Origin: Adlercreutzia faecimuris
GTDB lineage: Bacteria; Actinomycetota; Coriobacteriia; Coriobacteriales; Eggerthellaceae
DNA: 64,000 nt
NCBI RefSeq assembly: GCF_022669055.1
Contig: NZ_JAJMLW010000001.1
Span: 62,001 to 126,000, forward strand
Direction of reading: 5' to 3'
Part shown: positions 16,937-24,582 of the stretch, in pieces
Position numbering within the stretch: the first letter of the stretch is position 1
Layout: each line of letters opens with the position of its first letter
The notes under the pieces: model-generated
Seen by the model: only the letters and a program-made list of their open reading frames with translations
Database searches by the model: none
What the model was told of the DNA's origin: nothing
Translations under genes and position numbers: made by a program

Positions 16937-17221
16937 ATGGAATCCGTGCTCACCGTGCGGCTCGACGCGCAGATGAAGGAACGGGGCTCCCGGGTCATGC
17001 GCCAGGCGGGCCTCACGCCCTCCCAGGCGGTTCGCCAGCTCTTCGACTACGCCTCCCGCAACGACGCGCTCCCCTTCCCCGCCGCGCCCAAGCCCGGCAA
17101 GGAGGAGGTCGCCCGGCGCATTGCCGCGTTCGACCGCTGCCATACCAAGCGCCCGCTGACGCTCACCGACGACGAGCTGCGCGAGGAGAGGATGAGGGAG
17201 CGCTATGGTCTTGATGCTTGA
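16937..17221 (+). CDS. RelB/DinJ-family antitoxin
   Basis: A 94-residue protein with the ribbon-helix-helix start of the DinJ/RelB family ('VLTVRLDAQMKERGSRVMRQ', then 'GLTPSQAVRQLFDYASRNDA') and a charged C-terminal tail expected to wrap and block a toxin. AGGAGG lies four bases upstream of the ATG. It overlaps the next gene by 17 bases, the normal coupling of toxin-antitoxin pairs. The partner is a PIN-domain protein rather than the RelE/YafQ toxin usually found with this antitoxin fold. Confidence 0.88.
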   Translation: MESVLTVRLDAQMKERGSRVMRQAGLTPSQAVRQLFDYASRNDALPFPAAPKPGKEEVARRIAAFDRCHTKRPLTLTDDELREERMRERYGLDA

Positions 17222-17648
17222 TGCCAACATCGTGATCGACCACATCGGGCGACGCGAGCCCTTCTACGAGCTGTCGCGGCGGGTCTGCCTTCTGGGGATA
17301 ACGGGCGAGGCCGCCACCTACATCTCCACCAATATGGCCACCGACATCTACTACCTGCTGCGCAAGGACTACGGCAGCCAGGAGGCCCAGCGCATGATCG
17401 AGGAGGACCTCTCCTTCCTGGCCCTGGTGGGCGTCGACCCGCAGGACGTGCACGAGGCCCTGGCGCTGCGATGGGGCGACTTCGAGGACTGCCTGGTGGC
17501 CCAGTGCGCCCGGAAGATCGGCGCCGACTACATCATCACCCGAAACACGCGCGACTTCACCCGCTCCAGCATAAAGGCCCTCACCCCCGAGCAGCTCTTC
17601 GAGGAACTAGCCGCCCGCGGCCTCGTCTACGAGGAGATAGACTGGTAG
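17205..17648 (+). CDS. PIN-domain ribonuclease toxin (VapC-like)
   Basis: A 147-residue PIN-domain protein. The acidic catalytic residues are visible: D in 'LMLDANIVIDH' near the N terminus, the T/S-E region around 'STNMATDIYYLL', and 'DFEDCLVAQCARKIGADYII' with the final TRNTRDF motif, all typical of VapC-like RNases that cut tRNA or other RNA. It is coupled to the RelB/DinJ-like antitoxin upstream, so the two form a mixed-family module. A GGGAG ribosome site lies inside the antitoxin gene. Confidence 0.88.
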   Translation: MVLMLDANIVIDHIGRREPFYELSRRVCLLGITGEAATYISTNMATDIYYLLRKDYGSQEAQRMIEEDLSFLALVGVDPQDVHEALALRWGDFEDCLVAQCARKIGADYIITRNTRDFTRSSIKALTPEQLFEELAARGLVYEEIDW

Positions 17649-17725
17649 CCCCTAAAGAGAAGGAGGCGCTTCGAGGTAGCCCTCGACATCATCATGGCAT
17701 CGGAATCCGCGTAACCCTCGCCGCC

Positions 17726-17751
17726 TAGGTGTTAAGCGTTTAACAGCTAAG
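17726..17751 (+). repeat. 26-bp repeat, copy 1 (TAGGTGTTAAGCGTTTAACA...)
   Basis: First of three near-identical 26-bp copies (others at 19082 and 19176) built around a GTTAAGCGYTTAAC palindrome. The copies bracket the Fic gene and its 38-bp palindromes. Confidence 0.8.
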
Positions 17752-17765
17752 GTGCGAAATACTCC

Positions 17766-17851
17766 TGACTGAGTTAAAAATCACGCGATTTTTAACTCAG
17801 TCATCCCTCATAACTCTCTACTGAGTTAAAATATCACTAGTATTTAACTCA
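17766..17851 (+). promoter_or_regulatory. Operator-like palindromes upstream of the Fic gene
   Basis: A 38-bp palindrome (17766-17803) has 17-bp arms TGACTGAGTTAAAAATC around ACGC. A second, imperfect one (about 17821-17849) repeats the TGAGTTAAA half-site. They lie 20-100 bases before the Fic start. The C-terminal helix-turn-helix of the Fic protein makes autoregulation at TGAGTTAAA half-sites a reasonable guess. Confidence 0.7.
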
Positions 17852-17868
17852 ATCAGGAGCACTCAGCC

Positions 17869-19071
17869 ATGGCCTACAAGGACTTCCGTAAACTCTTTCA
17901 CGACCCCACATCCAACGCAGATGCCGTCTATGAGAGCCGGCTCAGCGATCCGCGCACCCTTCACCTCGGCACGACGGTCGCCGGGGCCCCCGCCTTCGTC
18001 TTCATGGCCCCCGAGCTATACGACGCCCTCCTCGAGGCAGCCCGGCTTGACAAGGAAATCCTCAAGCTGGAGCTGTCGCTGCCCGGCCGAGCCCTCGACA
18101 GCTACCGCGACAGCTGCCTCATCGACGAGATCGTGCTCACCAACGAGATCGAGGGTGTCCGCTCCACCCGCCGTGAGATCGGCGAGGTGCTCGAGCGCCT
18201 GCGTGAGAACGACCGTCACGGCCGCTTCCTCGGTATCGTGCAGAAGTACGCCCTGCTGGAAAGCCGACCCGACATCGCGGTGAGCACCTGCGACGACATT
18301 CGCGCCATCTACGACGACCTCGTCCTCGCCGAGGTGAGCGCCGCCACGCCCGAATGCGTCCCCGACGGCCGCTGGTTCCGCACCAAGATCGTCCACGTCG
18401 TCGACCAGGCAGGCATTCCCATCCACGATGGCCTCGAGCCCGAGAGTCGCATCATCGACGAGATGAACAACGCGCTGGGCCTCCTCAACGACGATGGCAT
18501 CGACCTGCTCGTCAGGGTGGCGCTGTTTCACTTCCTCTTCGGCTACATCCACCCCTTCTATGACGGAAACGGCCGCACCAACCGCTTCATCAGCAGCTAT
18601 CTCATCTCGCAAGAATACGAGCCTATCGTGGGGCTGGGCATCTCCTACGCCGTGAAGAACGACATCAACAAGTACTACAAGGCGTTCACCACCTGCGAGC
18701 ACACCCTCAACCGCGGCGACCTGACCCCCTTCGTCATCGCCTTCTGCGAGATTATCGTCCAGGCCATGCGTAACCTCCGTGACTCCCTCGCCGAGAAGCG
18801 CACCGCTTTCGAGCAGCACCTGGAAACGACCGATCGCCTGCTGCCCCCCGAGAGCCGCGACGTTGCCGAAGTCCTCGTCACAGCGACGCTATTCTCGTTC
18901 GAGGGCATCGGCACCGCCGCCATGGCGCGCGTGCTTGGGATATCCCGGCAGACGCTCTACAAGCGCCTGGAGCCCCTGAGGAAGCTGGGGCTGATCGAGT
19001 CGTTCAAGATCGGACGCAAGACGCATTACGCCCTCAACCGGGAGCGCCTCGCCGAGCTTGCCGAACGGTAA
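17869..19071 (+). CDS. Fic-domain protein with C-terminal helix-turn-helix
   Basis: A 400-residue Fic protein. The catalytic motif HPFYDGNGR is at residues 228-236. An N-terminal TNEIEG (T91...E95-G96) matches the inhibitory (S/T)xxxE(G/N) helix of class II Fic enzymes, so activity is probably autoinhibited. The C-terminal 70 residues form a winged-helix-like domain ('VLGISRQTLYKRLEPLRKLG'). Fic enzymes usually AMPylate or otherwise modify a Ser/Thr/Tyr on a target protein. AGGAG precedes the ATG by nine bases. The gene stands alone between repeated palindromes directly after a toxin-antitoxin pair, which suggests a self-contained regulatory or mobile unit. Confidence 0.92.
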   Translation: MAYKDFRKLFHDPTSNADAVYESRLSDPRTLHLGTTVAGAPAFVFMAPELYDALLEAARLDKEILKLELSLPGRALDSYRDSCLIDEIVLTNEIEGVRSTRREIGEVLERLRENDRHGRFLGIVQKYALLESRPDIAVSTCDDIRAIYDDLVLAEVSAATPECVPDGRWFRTKIVHVVDQAGIPIHDGLEPESRIIDEMNNALGLLNDDGIDLLVRVALFHFLFGYIHPFYDGNGRTNRFISSYLISQEYEPIVGLGISYAVKNDINKYYKAFTTCEHTLNRGDLTPFVIAFCEIIVQAMRNLRDSLAEKRTAFEQHLETTDRLLPPESRDVAEVLVTATLFSFEGIGTAAMARVLGISRQTLYKRLEPLRKLGLIESFKIGRKTHYALNRERLAELAER

Positions 19072-19081
19072 GACGGCCGCC

Positions 19082-19107
19082 TAGGTGTTAAGCGCTTAAC
19101 TGCTAAG
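19082..19107 (+). repeat. 26-bp repeat, copy 2
   Basis: Copy beginning TAGGTGTTAAGCGCTTAAC, starting 11 bases after the Fic stop. Its centre GTTAAGCGCTTAAC is a perfect palindrome. Confidence 0.8.
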
Positions 19108-19121
19108 CCGTGAAACGTTGC

Positions 19122-19159
19122 TGACTGAGTTAAAAATCACGTGATTTTTAACTCAGTCA
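19122..19159 (+). repeat. Perfect 38-bp palindrome downstream of the Fic gene
   Basis: Same 17-bp arms (TGACTGAGTTAAAAATC) as the palindrome upstream of the gene, here around ACGT so that all 38 bases are self-complementary. It could double as a transcription terminator hairpin, but its match to the upstream copy points to a protein-binding site. Confidence 0.85.
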
Positions 19160-19175
19160 TAGGCAAAACCACCCG

Positions 19176-19201
19176 TAGGTGTTAAACGCTTAACAGCTAA
19201 G
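19176..19201 (+). repeat. 26-bp repeat, copy 3
   Basis: Copy TAGGTGTTAAACGCTTAAC..., closing the repeat-bounded segment 17726-19201 that contains only the Fic gene. Confidence 0.8.
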
Positions 19202-19292
19202 GACGTTCGGCGCGGTTGATTCTGGCGGACAGGTGCTTCGCGTGAAACGCCTCGCGCGAGCAGTCGCGCAGCGTGCGCGAGGCCTGACGCAA

Positions 19293-19326
19293 AAGAGGGG
19301 CCCGCTCCTTCGAGCGGGCCCCTCTT
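19293..19326 (-). terminator. Terminator of the rplM-rpsI operon
   Basis: A 15-bp stem (AAGAGGGGCCCGCTC with its complement) with a four-base loop, 25 bases beyond the rpsI stop; AT-rich ends on both sides give a short U-run. Confidence 0.8.
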
Positions 19327-19350
19327 CCATGCGGTATCGCAGTCGCGAGA

Positions 19351-19743
19351 CTAGCGCTTGGAGAACTGCGGGCGCTTGCGGGCCTTCTTCAGGCCGTACT
19401 TCTTGCGCTCCACCATACGGGCGTCGCGGGTCAGGAAGCCAGCCTTCTTCAGCTCGGCGCGGTAGTCGCCGGCCTCCAGCAGGGCGCGGGAGATGCCGTG
19501 GCGCAGGGCGCCGGCCTGGCCGGACACGCCGCCACCGGTGATGTTGGCGATCACGTCGAAGTGACCCTGGGTGTCGGTCACCTTGAACGGCGTCTTCGCG
19601 TAGTTGAGCAGAGCCTCACGACCGAAGTACTCCTCGCCATCGCGGCCGTTGACGGTCACCTTGCCGGTGCCGGGAACCAGGCGCACGCGGGCGACGGCGT
19701 TCTTGCGACGGCCGGTGCCGTAGTACAGAGCTTCACCTGCCAT
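19351..19743 (-). CDS. rpsI: Ribosomal protein S9
   Basis: A 130-residue S9 protein of standard length with '[20 protein letters not shown]' at the N terminus, '[20 protein letters not shown]' and the basic tail ending [11 protein letters not shown], whose terminal Lys-Arg reaches the ribosomal P site. It starts two bases after the rplM stop, the universal L13-S9 pairing. A terminator follows. Confidence 0.98.
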   Translation of the reverse strand: MAGEALYYGTGRRKNAVARVRLVPGTGKVTVNGRDGEEYFGREALLNYAKTPFKVTDTQGHFDVIANITGGGVSGQAGALRHGISRALLEAGDYRAELKKAGFLTRDARMVERKKYGLKKARKRPQFSKR

Positions 19744-19745
19744 GA

Positions 19746-20180
19746 TTAACCCTCCATCTCAATCTTGCGGGGCTGCTGGGCCATGTGCGGATGCTCCGCA
19801 CCGGCGTAGACCTTGAGCTTCTTGCCCATGGCGCGGCCGAGCGTGTTCTTCGGCAGCATGCCCTTGACGGCATGCTCGATCACGCGCTCCGGATGCTTGG
19901 CCATGGCCTCGGTGAAGGTCTCGGACTTCAGCCCGCCGGGGAAACCACTGTGGCGGTAGTAGCTCTTGGACGCGGCCTTCGTGCCCGTCACGCGGATCTT
20001 GTCCGCGTTGATGATGACGACGAAGTCGCCGGTGTCCACATGGGGGGTGTACTGCGGCTTGTGCTTGCCCTTGAGGATCTGAGCGGCCTTGGTGGCCACG
20101 CGACCGAGCACCTGATCAGTGGCGTCGATCAGCACCCACTCGCGCTCGACCTCGCCGGGCTTTGCATGATACGTCTTCAC
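19746..20180 (-). CDS. rplM: Ribosomal protein L13
   Basis: A 144-residue L13 of usual length ('[20 protein letters not shown]', '[20 protein letters not shown]', '[20 protein letters not shown]'). The start is a GTG preceded by GGAGG. It is first in the rplM-rpsI operon behind a leader of about 250 nt, longer than needed for translation alone. Confidence 0.98.
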   Translation of the reverse strand: MKTYHAKPGEVEREWVLIDATDQVLGRVATKAAQILKGKHKPQYTPHVDTGDFVVIINADKIRVTGTKAASKSYYRHSGFPGGLKSETFTEAMAKHPERVIEHAVKGMLPKNTLGRAMGKKLKVYAGAEHPHMAQQPRKIEMEG

Positions 20181-20432
20181 TTACGTTCCTCCAATTAGCT
20201 TGCAGGTCCTGCCTGGCGGTTGAAGCGTCCGTCACACGGGGTCGCGCGTGGCCACAGAGCCGCGCCCTCGCCCGCGGGCGGAACCCACCTCGCAGGGGTG
20301 TTTGTTTTCAAAAGTGCAGATGAACCCGGATGCCGGTTTCCTACGCCAGCGCACGCGGTGTGGGCCTGGACTCCCTCTTGCGTGCTTCCGAACCCTTCCT
20401 GCTGTTACGGGGCTTTTGAAAGCGAACTTTTG
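20181..20432 (-). other. Long 5' leader of rplM
   Basis: About 250 nt between the predicted transcription start and the L13 start codon, with no coding sequence. L13 autogenous leaders are known in Firmicutes. I cannot match that consensus here by eye, so any control role is a guess. Confidence 0.4.
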
Positions 20433-20462
20433 CATTGTATATACGCGCGCGCGGCAAAGTCA
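20433..20462 (-). promoter_or_regulatory. rplM-rpsI promoter
   Basis: On the minus strand, TTGACT (20462-20457), an 18-base spacer rich in CG, then TACAAT (20438-20433). It stands in a locally AT-rich gap. Confidence 0.7.
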
Positions 20463-20657
20463 ACGACAAGCAGGTAAAGCTGACGAAAATTCCCAGGTAG
20501 AGCACGGGAAGAGGCGCGGAGACCCGAGAAGTTATCCAAGGGTTACGCTTTGGCCGCACGGGGGCTTGAAGGCGCCTCCGGGGAAAATCACCAGTATTAT
20601 ATATGGGTAACTTTTTTCGCTTCCGCCCGCGCGGCGCCCAGCCGCCGCCCTAGAGAG

Positions 20658-21536
20658 ATGGTCCTGCCCATGGAGTCGATGGATCCGTTCTGGTTCGTAA
20701 CGCTGGTCACCCTGCTCGCCGGAGCGGGCGGCACCGGCCTCGGCGGCCTGGTGGGCGCCCTGTTCAAGAGCGAGTCCAACCGCACGGTCAGTCTGCTTCT
20801 GGCCTTCGCCGGCGGCGTGATGACCGCCATGGTGTGCTTCGACCTGCTCGCCGAGGCCGTCGAGGCGTCCCAGGCCATCCACAGCGAGGGCGTCTTCATC
20901 GTGGTGGCCGCCGTCGCGCTGGGCGTCGCGGTGGTCTACGGGCTCAACTACGTCATCGACCGACGCACCCACCACGAGGTGCCCCACGTCGCCCAGGACG
21001 ACCACCCCGCCACCCACGACGACATCGACGAGCTCATCCACGCCGACCACTACAACGAGCACAAGCGCAACCACGACTCGCGCGCCTCGCTGGTGGTAGC
21101 CGGCGTCGTCATGGCCTGCGCCATCGCGCTGCACAACGTCCCCGAAGGCATGACCATCGGCGCCAGCTTCGCCGTGTCAGACAACCTCATGTGGGGAACC
21201 GGCATGATCATGGCCGTGCTCATCGGCCTGCACAACATCCCCGAGGGCATGGCCGTGGCCGTGCCGCTCATCAGCGGCGGCATGGGGCGCGTGCGCGCCA
21301 CGCTGCTCACGGCGGCCTGCGGCGCCCCCACCCTGCTGGGCGCGTGGCTCGGCTTCTGGCTGGGCGACATCGGGCCCCTCGGGCTGTGCCTGTCGCTCGG
21401 GTTCGCGTCCGGCGCCATGCTCTACGTCGTGTTCGGCGAGATCCTGCCCGAGGCCTACCTCATCTGCCGCTCGAAGGTGCCCGCCTTCGCCGTCATGGCC
21501 GGTCTGGCGCTCGGCCTAATCATGATCTTCGTCTAG
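20658..21536 (+). CDS. ZIP-family metal transporter
   Basis: A 292-residue ZIP (ZupT/GufA-type) carrier with eight membrane helices. The two metal-site motifs are clear: LHNVPEGMTIGA in helix 4 and LHNIPEGMAVAVPL in helix 5. A His-rich cytoplasmic loop lies between them and helix 3 ('RRTHHEVPHVAQDDHPATHD'). It imports divalent metals such as zinc, iron or manganese; the loop suggests metal sensing or chaperoning. The frame is open upstream, but the preferred ATG is at 20658, where the hydrophobic start follows; the ribosome site is weak. Inverted-repeat element B begins six bases after the stop. Confidence 0.9.
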   Translation: MVLPMESMDPFWFVTLVTLLAGAGGTGLGGLVGALFKSESNRTVSLLLAFAGGVMTAMVCFDLLAEAVEASQAIHSEGVFIVVAAVALGVAVVYGLNYVIDRRTHHEVPHVAQDDHPATHDDIDELIHADHYNEHKRNHDSRASLVVAGVVMACAIALHNVPEGMTIGASFAVSDNLMWGTGMIMAVLIGLHNIPEGMAVAVPLISGGMGRVRATLLTAACGAPTLLGAWLGFWLGDIGPLGLCLSLGFASGAMLYVVFGEILPEAYLICRSKVPAFAVMAGLALGLIMIFV

Positions 21537-21541
21537 AAAAA

Positions 21542-21711
21542 GGCGTTTCATATCCATTTTGGCGAGTTTCCCGAGGCTTGAGACGCCCGATCTATCGTGC
21601 TGCCCGGCGTTTCCCCAGGTCAGCATTTTTTCCAGCGCCTCTGAGAGGCCAAACAGGCGGGAATTCGCCGTTTGAGCCTCGGAAAACTCAACGAAATGGA
21701 TATGAAACGCC
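21542..21711 (+). repeat. Long inverted-repeat element B with CCCCAGGTCA core
   Basis: Arms GGCGTTTCATATCCATTT... (21542-21586) and their complement (about 21667-21711) match at the outer 18 bases and, with mismatches, further in. The core CGTTTCCCCAGGTCA is at 21608-21622, at the same offset as in element A (57 bases from TATCCA), and the arm-to-arm length is the same. It lies between convergent genes and directly next to a parS palindrome. Confidence 0.85.
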
Positions 21712-21730
21712 GAATTTGCTGCAGACCGGA

Positions 21731-21746
21731 TGTTTCACGTGAAACA
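21731..21746. other. parS: parS site 1, centre of a 36-bp perfect palindrome
   Basis: TGTTTCACGTGAAACA, identical to the well-known ParB-binding consensus. Here the palindrome extends to 36 bp (21721-21756). Intergenic, 20 bases after element B. ParB spreads from such sites to organise origin segregation. Confidence 0.9.
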
Positions 21747-21794
21747 TCCGGTCTGCTCGCGTTAGGAGGACGCTCGAGGGCGGGGCGAAGGGAG

Positions 21795-21880
21795 GGTGCC
21801 GAGGCGCGGCGCGCGGAAGGACGCCAGGTCGCGGCGCGCGAGGTGCCGAGGTGCGGCGCGCAGAGGAGCGCCAGGTCGCG
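21795..21880. repeat. 39-bp direct repeat, two copies 47 bp apart
   Basis: Copies at 21795-21833 and 21842-21880, both starting GGTGCCGAGG and ending CGCCAGGTCGCG, differing at a few positions, in the non-coding gap before the metY stop. No protein seen. Confidence 0.7.
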
Positions 21881-21934
21881 CTGCGCCGGGCCACGCCGGG
21901 CTGGGTCGCGTCACGCCGCGCAGGGCTCCCCCCC

Positions 21935-23215
21935 CTACTCCCCCGCCAGGGCCTGGTCGAGATCGGCGATGAGGTCGGCGGCGTCCTCGATGCCGCAGGA
22001 CAGGCGCACCAGGTCGGGCCCGATGCCGGCGGCCGCCAGCTCCTCGTCAGTCATCTGGCGGTGCGTGCTCGCCGCCGGATGCAGCACGCAGGTGCGCGCG
22101 TCGGCCACGTGGGTGGCGATCTGCGCCAGGCGCAGGCGCGCCATGACCGCCTCGGCCGCCTCCCGGCCGCCAGCCACGCCGAAGCTCACCACGCCGCAGC
22201 TCCCGTCGGGCAGGTACTTGGCCGCGCGCCCGTATTCCGCGTCGCCGGGAAGCGACGGATGGCGCACCCAGGCCACCCGCGGGTGGTCGCGCAGGAACTC
22301 GGCGACCGCCAGGCCGTTGGCCGCATGGCGCGCCATGCGCAGGTGCAGGCTCTCGAGCCCCATGTTCAGCAGGAACGCGTTCTGCGGGCTCTGGCAGCAG
22401 CCCAGATCGCGCATGAGCTGGGCCGTCGCCTTCGTGATGAACGCGCCGCCCTGCCCGAAGCGCTCGGCGTACACCACGCCGTGGTAGCTCTCGTCAGGCT
22501 CGGTGAGGCCGGGGAACCGGTCAGCGTGCGCCTGCCAGTCGAAGCAGCCGCCGTCCACGATGACGCCGCCCACCGTGGCGCCATGGCCGTCCATGTACTT
22601 GGTGGTGGAGTGCGTCACAATGTCGGCGCCCCACTCGAGGGGCCGGCACAGCACCGGCGTGGGGAACGTGTTGTCCACGATCAGCGGCACCCCGTGGGCG
22701 TGGGCCGCGACGGCGAAGCGCTCGATGTCGAGCACGGTGAGCGCCGGGTTGGCGATGGCCTCGCCGAACACGAGCTTGGTGTTGGGGCGGAAGGCCGCCT
22801 CCAGGTCCTCGTCGGTGCAGTCGGGGTCGACGAACGTGCACTCCACGCCCATGCGCCGCAGCGTGTGCGCCAGCAGGTTGTAGGTGCCGCCGTAGATGGA
22901 CGCCGACGACACGATGTGGTCGCCCGCGCCGGCCAGGTTGAGCACGGCCAGGAAGTTGGCCGCCTGGCCCGACGACGTGAGCATGGCCGCGGTGCCGCCC
23001 TCCAGCTCGGCGATCTTGGCCGCCACCGCGTCGCACGTGGGGTTGGCCAGGCGCGTGTAGAAGTAGCCGGAATCCTCCAGGTCGAACAGGCGGCCCATGG
23101 CCTCGCTCGTGCCGTACTTCCACGTGGTGTTCTGGTAGATGGGCACCTGGCGCGGGTCGCCGTCGCCGGGGCGCCAGCCGCCCTGCACGCAGGTGGTGCC
23201 GATGGTCTCGCTCAT
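21935..23215 (-). CDS. metY: O-acetylhomoserine sulfhydrylase
   Basis: A 426-residue PLP enzyme of the Cys/Met-metabolism family. The PLP lysine sits in 'ADIVTHSTTKYMDGHGATVG'; 'YTRLANPTCDAV' and 'GQAANFLAVLNLAGAGDHIV' are further family marks, and the length fits MetY rather than the shorter MetB/MetC. It converts O-acetylhomoserine and sulfide to homocysteine. The ATG at 23215 starts the conserved region; the frame is open upstream. Its divergent neighbour is metA, whose residue 111 predicts the matching O-acetyl product, so the pair makes a two-step homocysteine route. Confidence 0.93.
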   Translation of the reverse strand: MSETIGTTCVQGGWRPGDGDPRQVPIYQNTTWKYGTSEAMGRLFDLEDSGYFYTRLANPTCDAVAAKIAELEGGTAAMLTSSGQAANFLAVLNLAGAGDHIVSSASIYGGTYNLLAHTLRRMGVECTFVDPDCTDEDLEAAFRPNTKLVFGEAIANPALTVLDIERFAVAAHAHGVPLIVDNTFPTPVLCRPLEWGADIVTHSTTKYMDGHGATVGGVIVDGGCFDWQAHADRFPGLTEPDESYHGVVYAERFGQGGAFITKATAQLMRDLGCCQSPQNAFLLNMGLESLHLRMARHAANGLAVAEFLRDHPRVAWVRHPSLPGDAEYGRAAKYLPDGSCGVVSFGVAGGREAAEAVMARLRLAQIATHVADARTCVLHPAASTHRQMTDEELAAAGIGPDLVRLSCGIEDAADLIADLDQALAGE

Positions 23216-23514
23216 GGGGTTGCCTTTCGTCGTGCCGATGAAACGCCGCCTATTGTACGACGCGGCGCCCGGGACGCTCCCCTCGCATTCGATATAGCCA
23301 GCTACCCGATAAACGAATAAGCCGATAGCCAACCCGCTGCCTCCGCTCGTGCGGGCTTCTTATATAGTAGGGTGGCACCGCTGCGGGCACGCGCCCGCGC
23401 GTCCACCGCGCAACGCGCCTACGCGACGCGCGACCCATCCGCGGCCCGCAGCGCACTTGCGCGCCGCACGCCACACGCACGCACCGCACCACCCGCACCA
23501 CCGAAGGAGCCGCC
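23216..23514 (+). promoter_or_regulatory. Divergent metY-metA control region with a T-box-like sequence
   Basis: A 299-bp gap. On the metA strand, AGGGTGGCACCGC (23369-23381) equals the core of the T-box antiterminator consensus, preceded by a small CCGC/GCGG hairpin and followed by a GCGGGC/GCCCGC stem. Against a T-box: TATATA/TATAGT at 23361-23368 looks like a -10 element that would start transcription inside the motif, and no clear Stem I is visible. The rest is GC-rich with no gene. Confidence 0.35.
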
Positions 23515-24582
23515 ATGCCCATCCGCATCCCCGACTCGCTGCCCGCCACCCAGGCCCTCGAGAGCGAGAACATCTTCGTCATGACGGAGTTCCGCGCCAT
23601 GCACCAGGACATCCGCCCGCTCAAGCTGCTGCTGCTCAACCTCATGCCCACCAAGATCACCACCGAGACGCAGATCCTGCGCAAGCTTTCCAACACTCCG
23701 CTGCAGGTGGAGGTCGAGCTGCTCCAGACCGCCAGCCACGACGCCAAGAACACGGCCGCCGAGCACCTCGAGGCCTTCTACACCACCTTCGACCAGGTGC
23801 GCGACCGCCACTTCGACGGCATGATCATCACCGGCGCGCCCGTCGAGCTGCTCGACTTCGAGGACGTGGACTACTGGGACGAGCTGTGCGACATCATGGC
23901 GTGGTCGGCCACGAACGTGCACTCCACGCTGCACATCTGCTGGGGTGCCCAGGCCGGCATCTACTTCCACTACGGCGTGCCCAAGCGCGAGCTGCCGCGC
24001 AAGATGTTCGGGGTGTTCGAACATCGGCTGGTCAAGCGCACGTCGCCGCTCGTGCGCGGATTCGACGACGACTTCTGGGCGCCGCACTCGCGCTACACCG
24101 AGGTGCGCGCCGCCGACATCGAGGCCTGCCCGCAGCTCGAGCTGATCGCCGTGTCCGACGAGGCCGGCGTCTACATCGCCAAGTCCACCGACAGCCGCAA
24201 CTTCTTCGTCTTCGGCCACCCCGAGTACGACCGTGGGACCCTCCTCGCCGAGTACGACCGCGACATCGCGAAGGGCCTGGACATGGCCGTGCCCGCGCAC
24301 TACTTCCCCGACGACGACCCCGCCGCCAAGCCCCTGTCGCGCTGGCGCTCCCACGCCCAGCTGCTCTACACCAACTGGCTCAACTACTACGTCTACCAGA
24401 CGACCCCCTACGACATCGACGCCATCGGCGCCGACGAGGCGGGGAATACGGAAGCGGAAGGCGCGGCAGCGGGCGCCGACGAGGGCGTGAATGTTTCACG
24501 TGAAACATTCTCCGTCCGCGAAGGCTCAGGTGCCGACACGGAAGGCGCGGCGACAGATGCGGCCACGGAAGGCGGCCGATGA
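23515..24582 (+). CDS. metA: Homoserine O-acetyltransferase (MetA family)
   Basis: A 355-residue MetA-family protein. The catalytic residues sit at the same numbers as in the E. coli enzyme: C142 (HICWGAQ), H235 and E237 (GHPEYD). Residue 111 is Glu (TGAPVELL); Glu here is the known determinant for acetyl-CoA rather than succinyl-CoA, which fits the adjacent O-acetylhomoserine sulfhydrylase. GGAG precedes the ATG. The last 50 residues are a Gly/Ala/Asp/Glu-rich tail beyond the normal C terminus, and a perfect parS site is encoded in it. The stop overlaps the next start (ATGA). Confidence 0.93.
   Translation: MPIRIPDSLPATQALESENIFVMTEFRAMHQDIRPLKLLLLNLMPTKITTETQILRKLSNTPLQVEVELLQTASHDAKNTAAEHLEAFYTTFDQVRDRHFDGMIITGAPVELLDFEDVDYWDELCDIMAWSATNVHSTLHICWGAQAGIYFHYGVPKRELPRKMFGVFEHRLVKRTSPLVRGFDDDFWAPHSRYTEVRAADIEACPQLELIAVSDEAGVYIAKSTDSRNFFVFGHPEYDRGTLLAEYDRDIAKGLDMAVPAHYFPDDDPAAKPLSRWRSHAQLLYTNWLNYYVYQTTPYDIDAIGADEAGNTEAEGAAAGADEGVNVSRETFSVREGSGADTEGAATDAATEGGR
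24492..24507. other. parS: parS site 2, inside the metA tail
   Basis: TGTTTCACGTGAAACA within a 22-bp palindrome (24489-24510), translated as part of 'VNVSRETFS' in the low-complexity C-terminal tail of MetA. Confidence 0.9.

Noticed and set aside
17766-19159. The Fic-flanking palindromes as insertion-sequence ends
   Set aside because: No transposase is enclosed and no target-site duplication is visible; regulatory sites or a non-autonomous cassette are the more cautious readings.
20447-20556. A possible sixth hairpin element around TTCCCAGGTA (20489-20498) with GCGGCAAAG and CTTTGGCCGC flanks
   Set aside because: The core lacks the CGTTTC and final TCA, the arms pair only over 8-10 scattered bases, and the left arm overlaps the rplM promoter. 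It may be a decayed copy, but I cannot support it.
20523-20556. DnaA box (TTATCCAAG) suggesting oriC here
   Set aside because: A single imperfect box without a cluster or AT-rich unwinding region; the parS sites suggest origin proximity, but oriC itself is not in the window.
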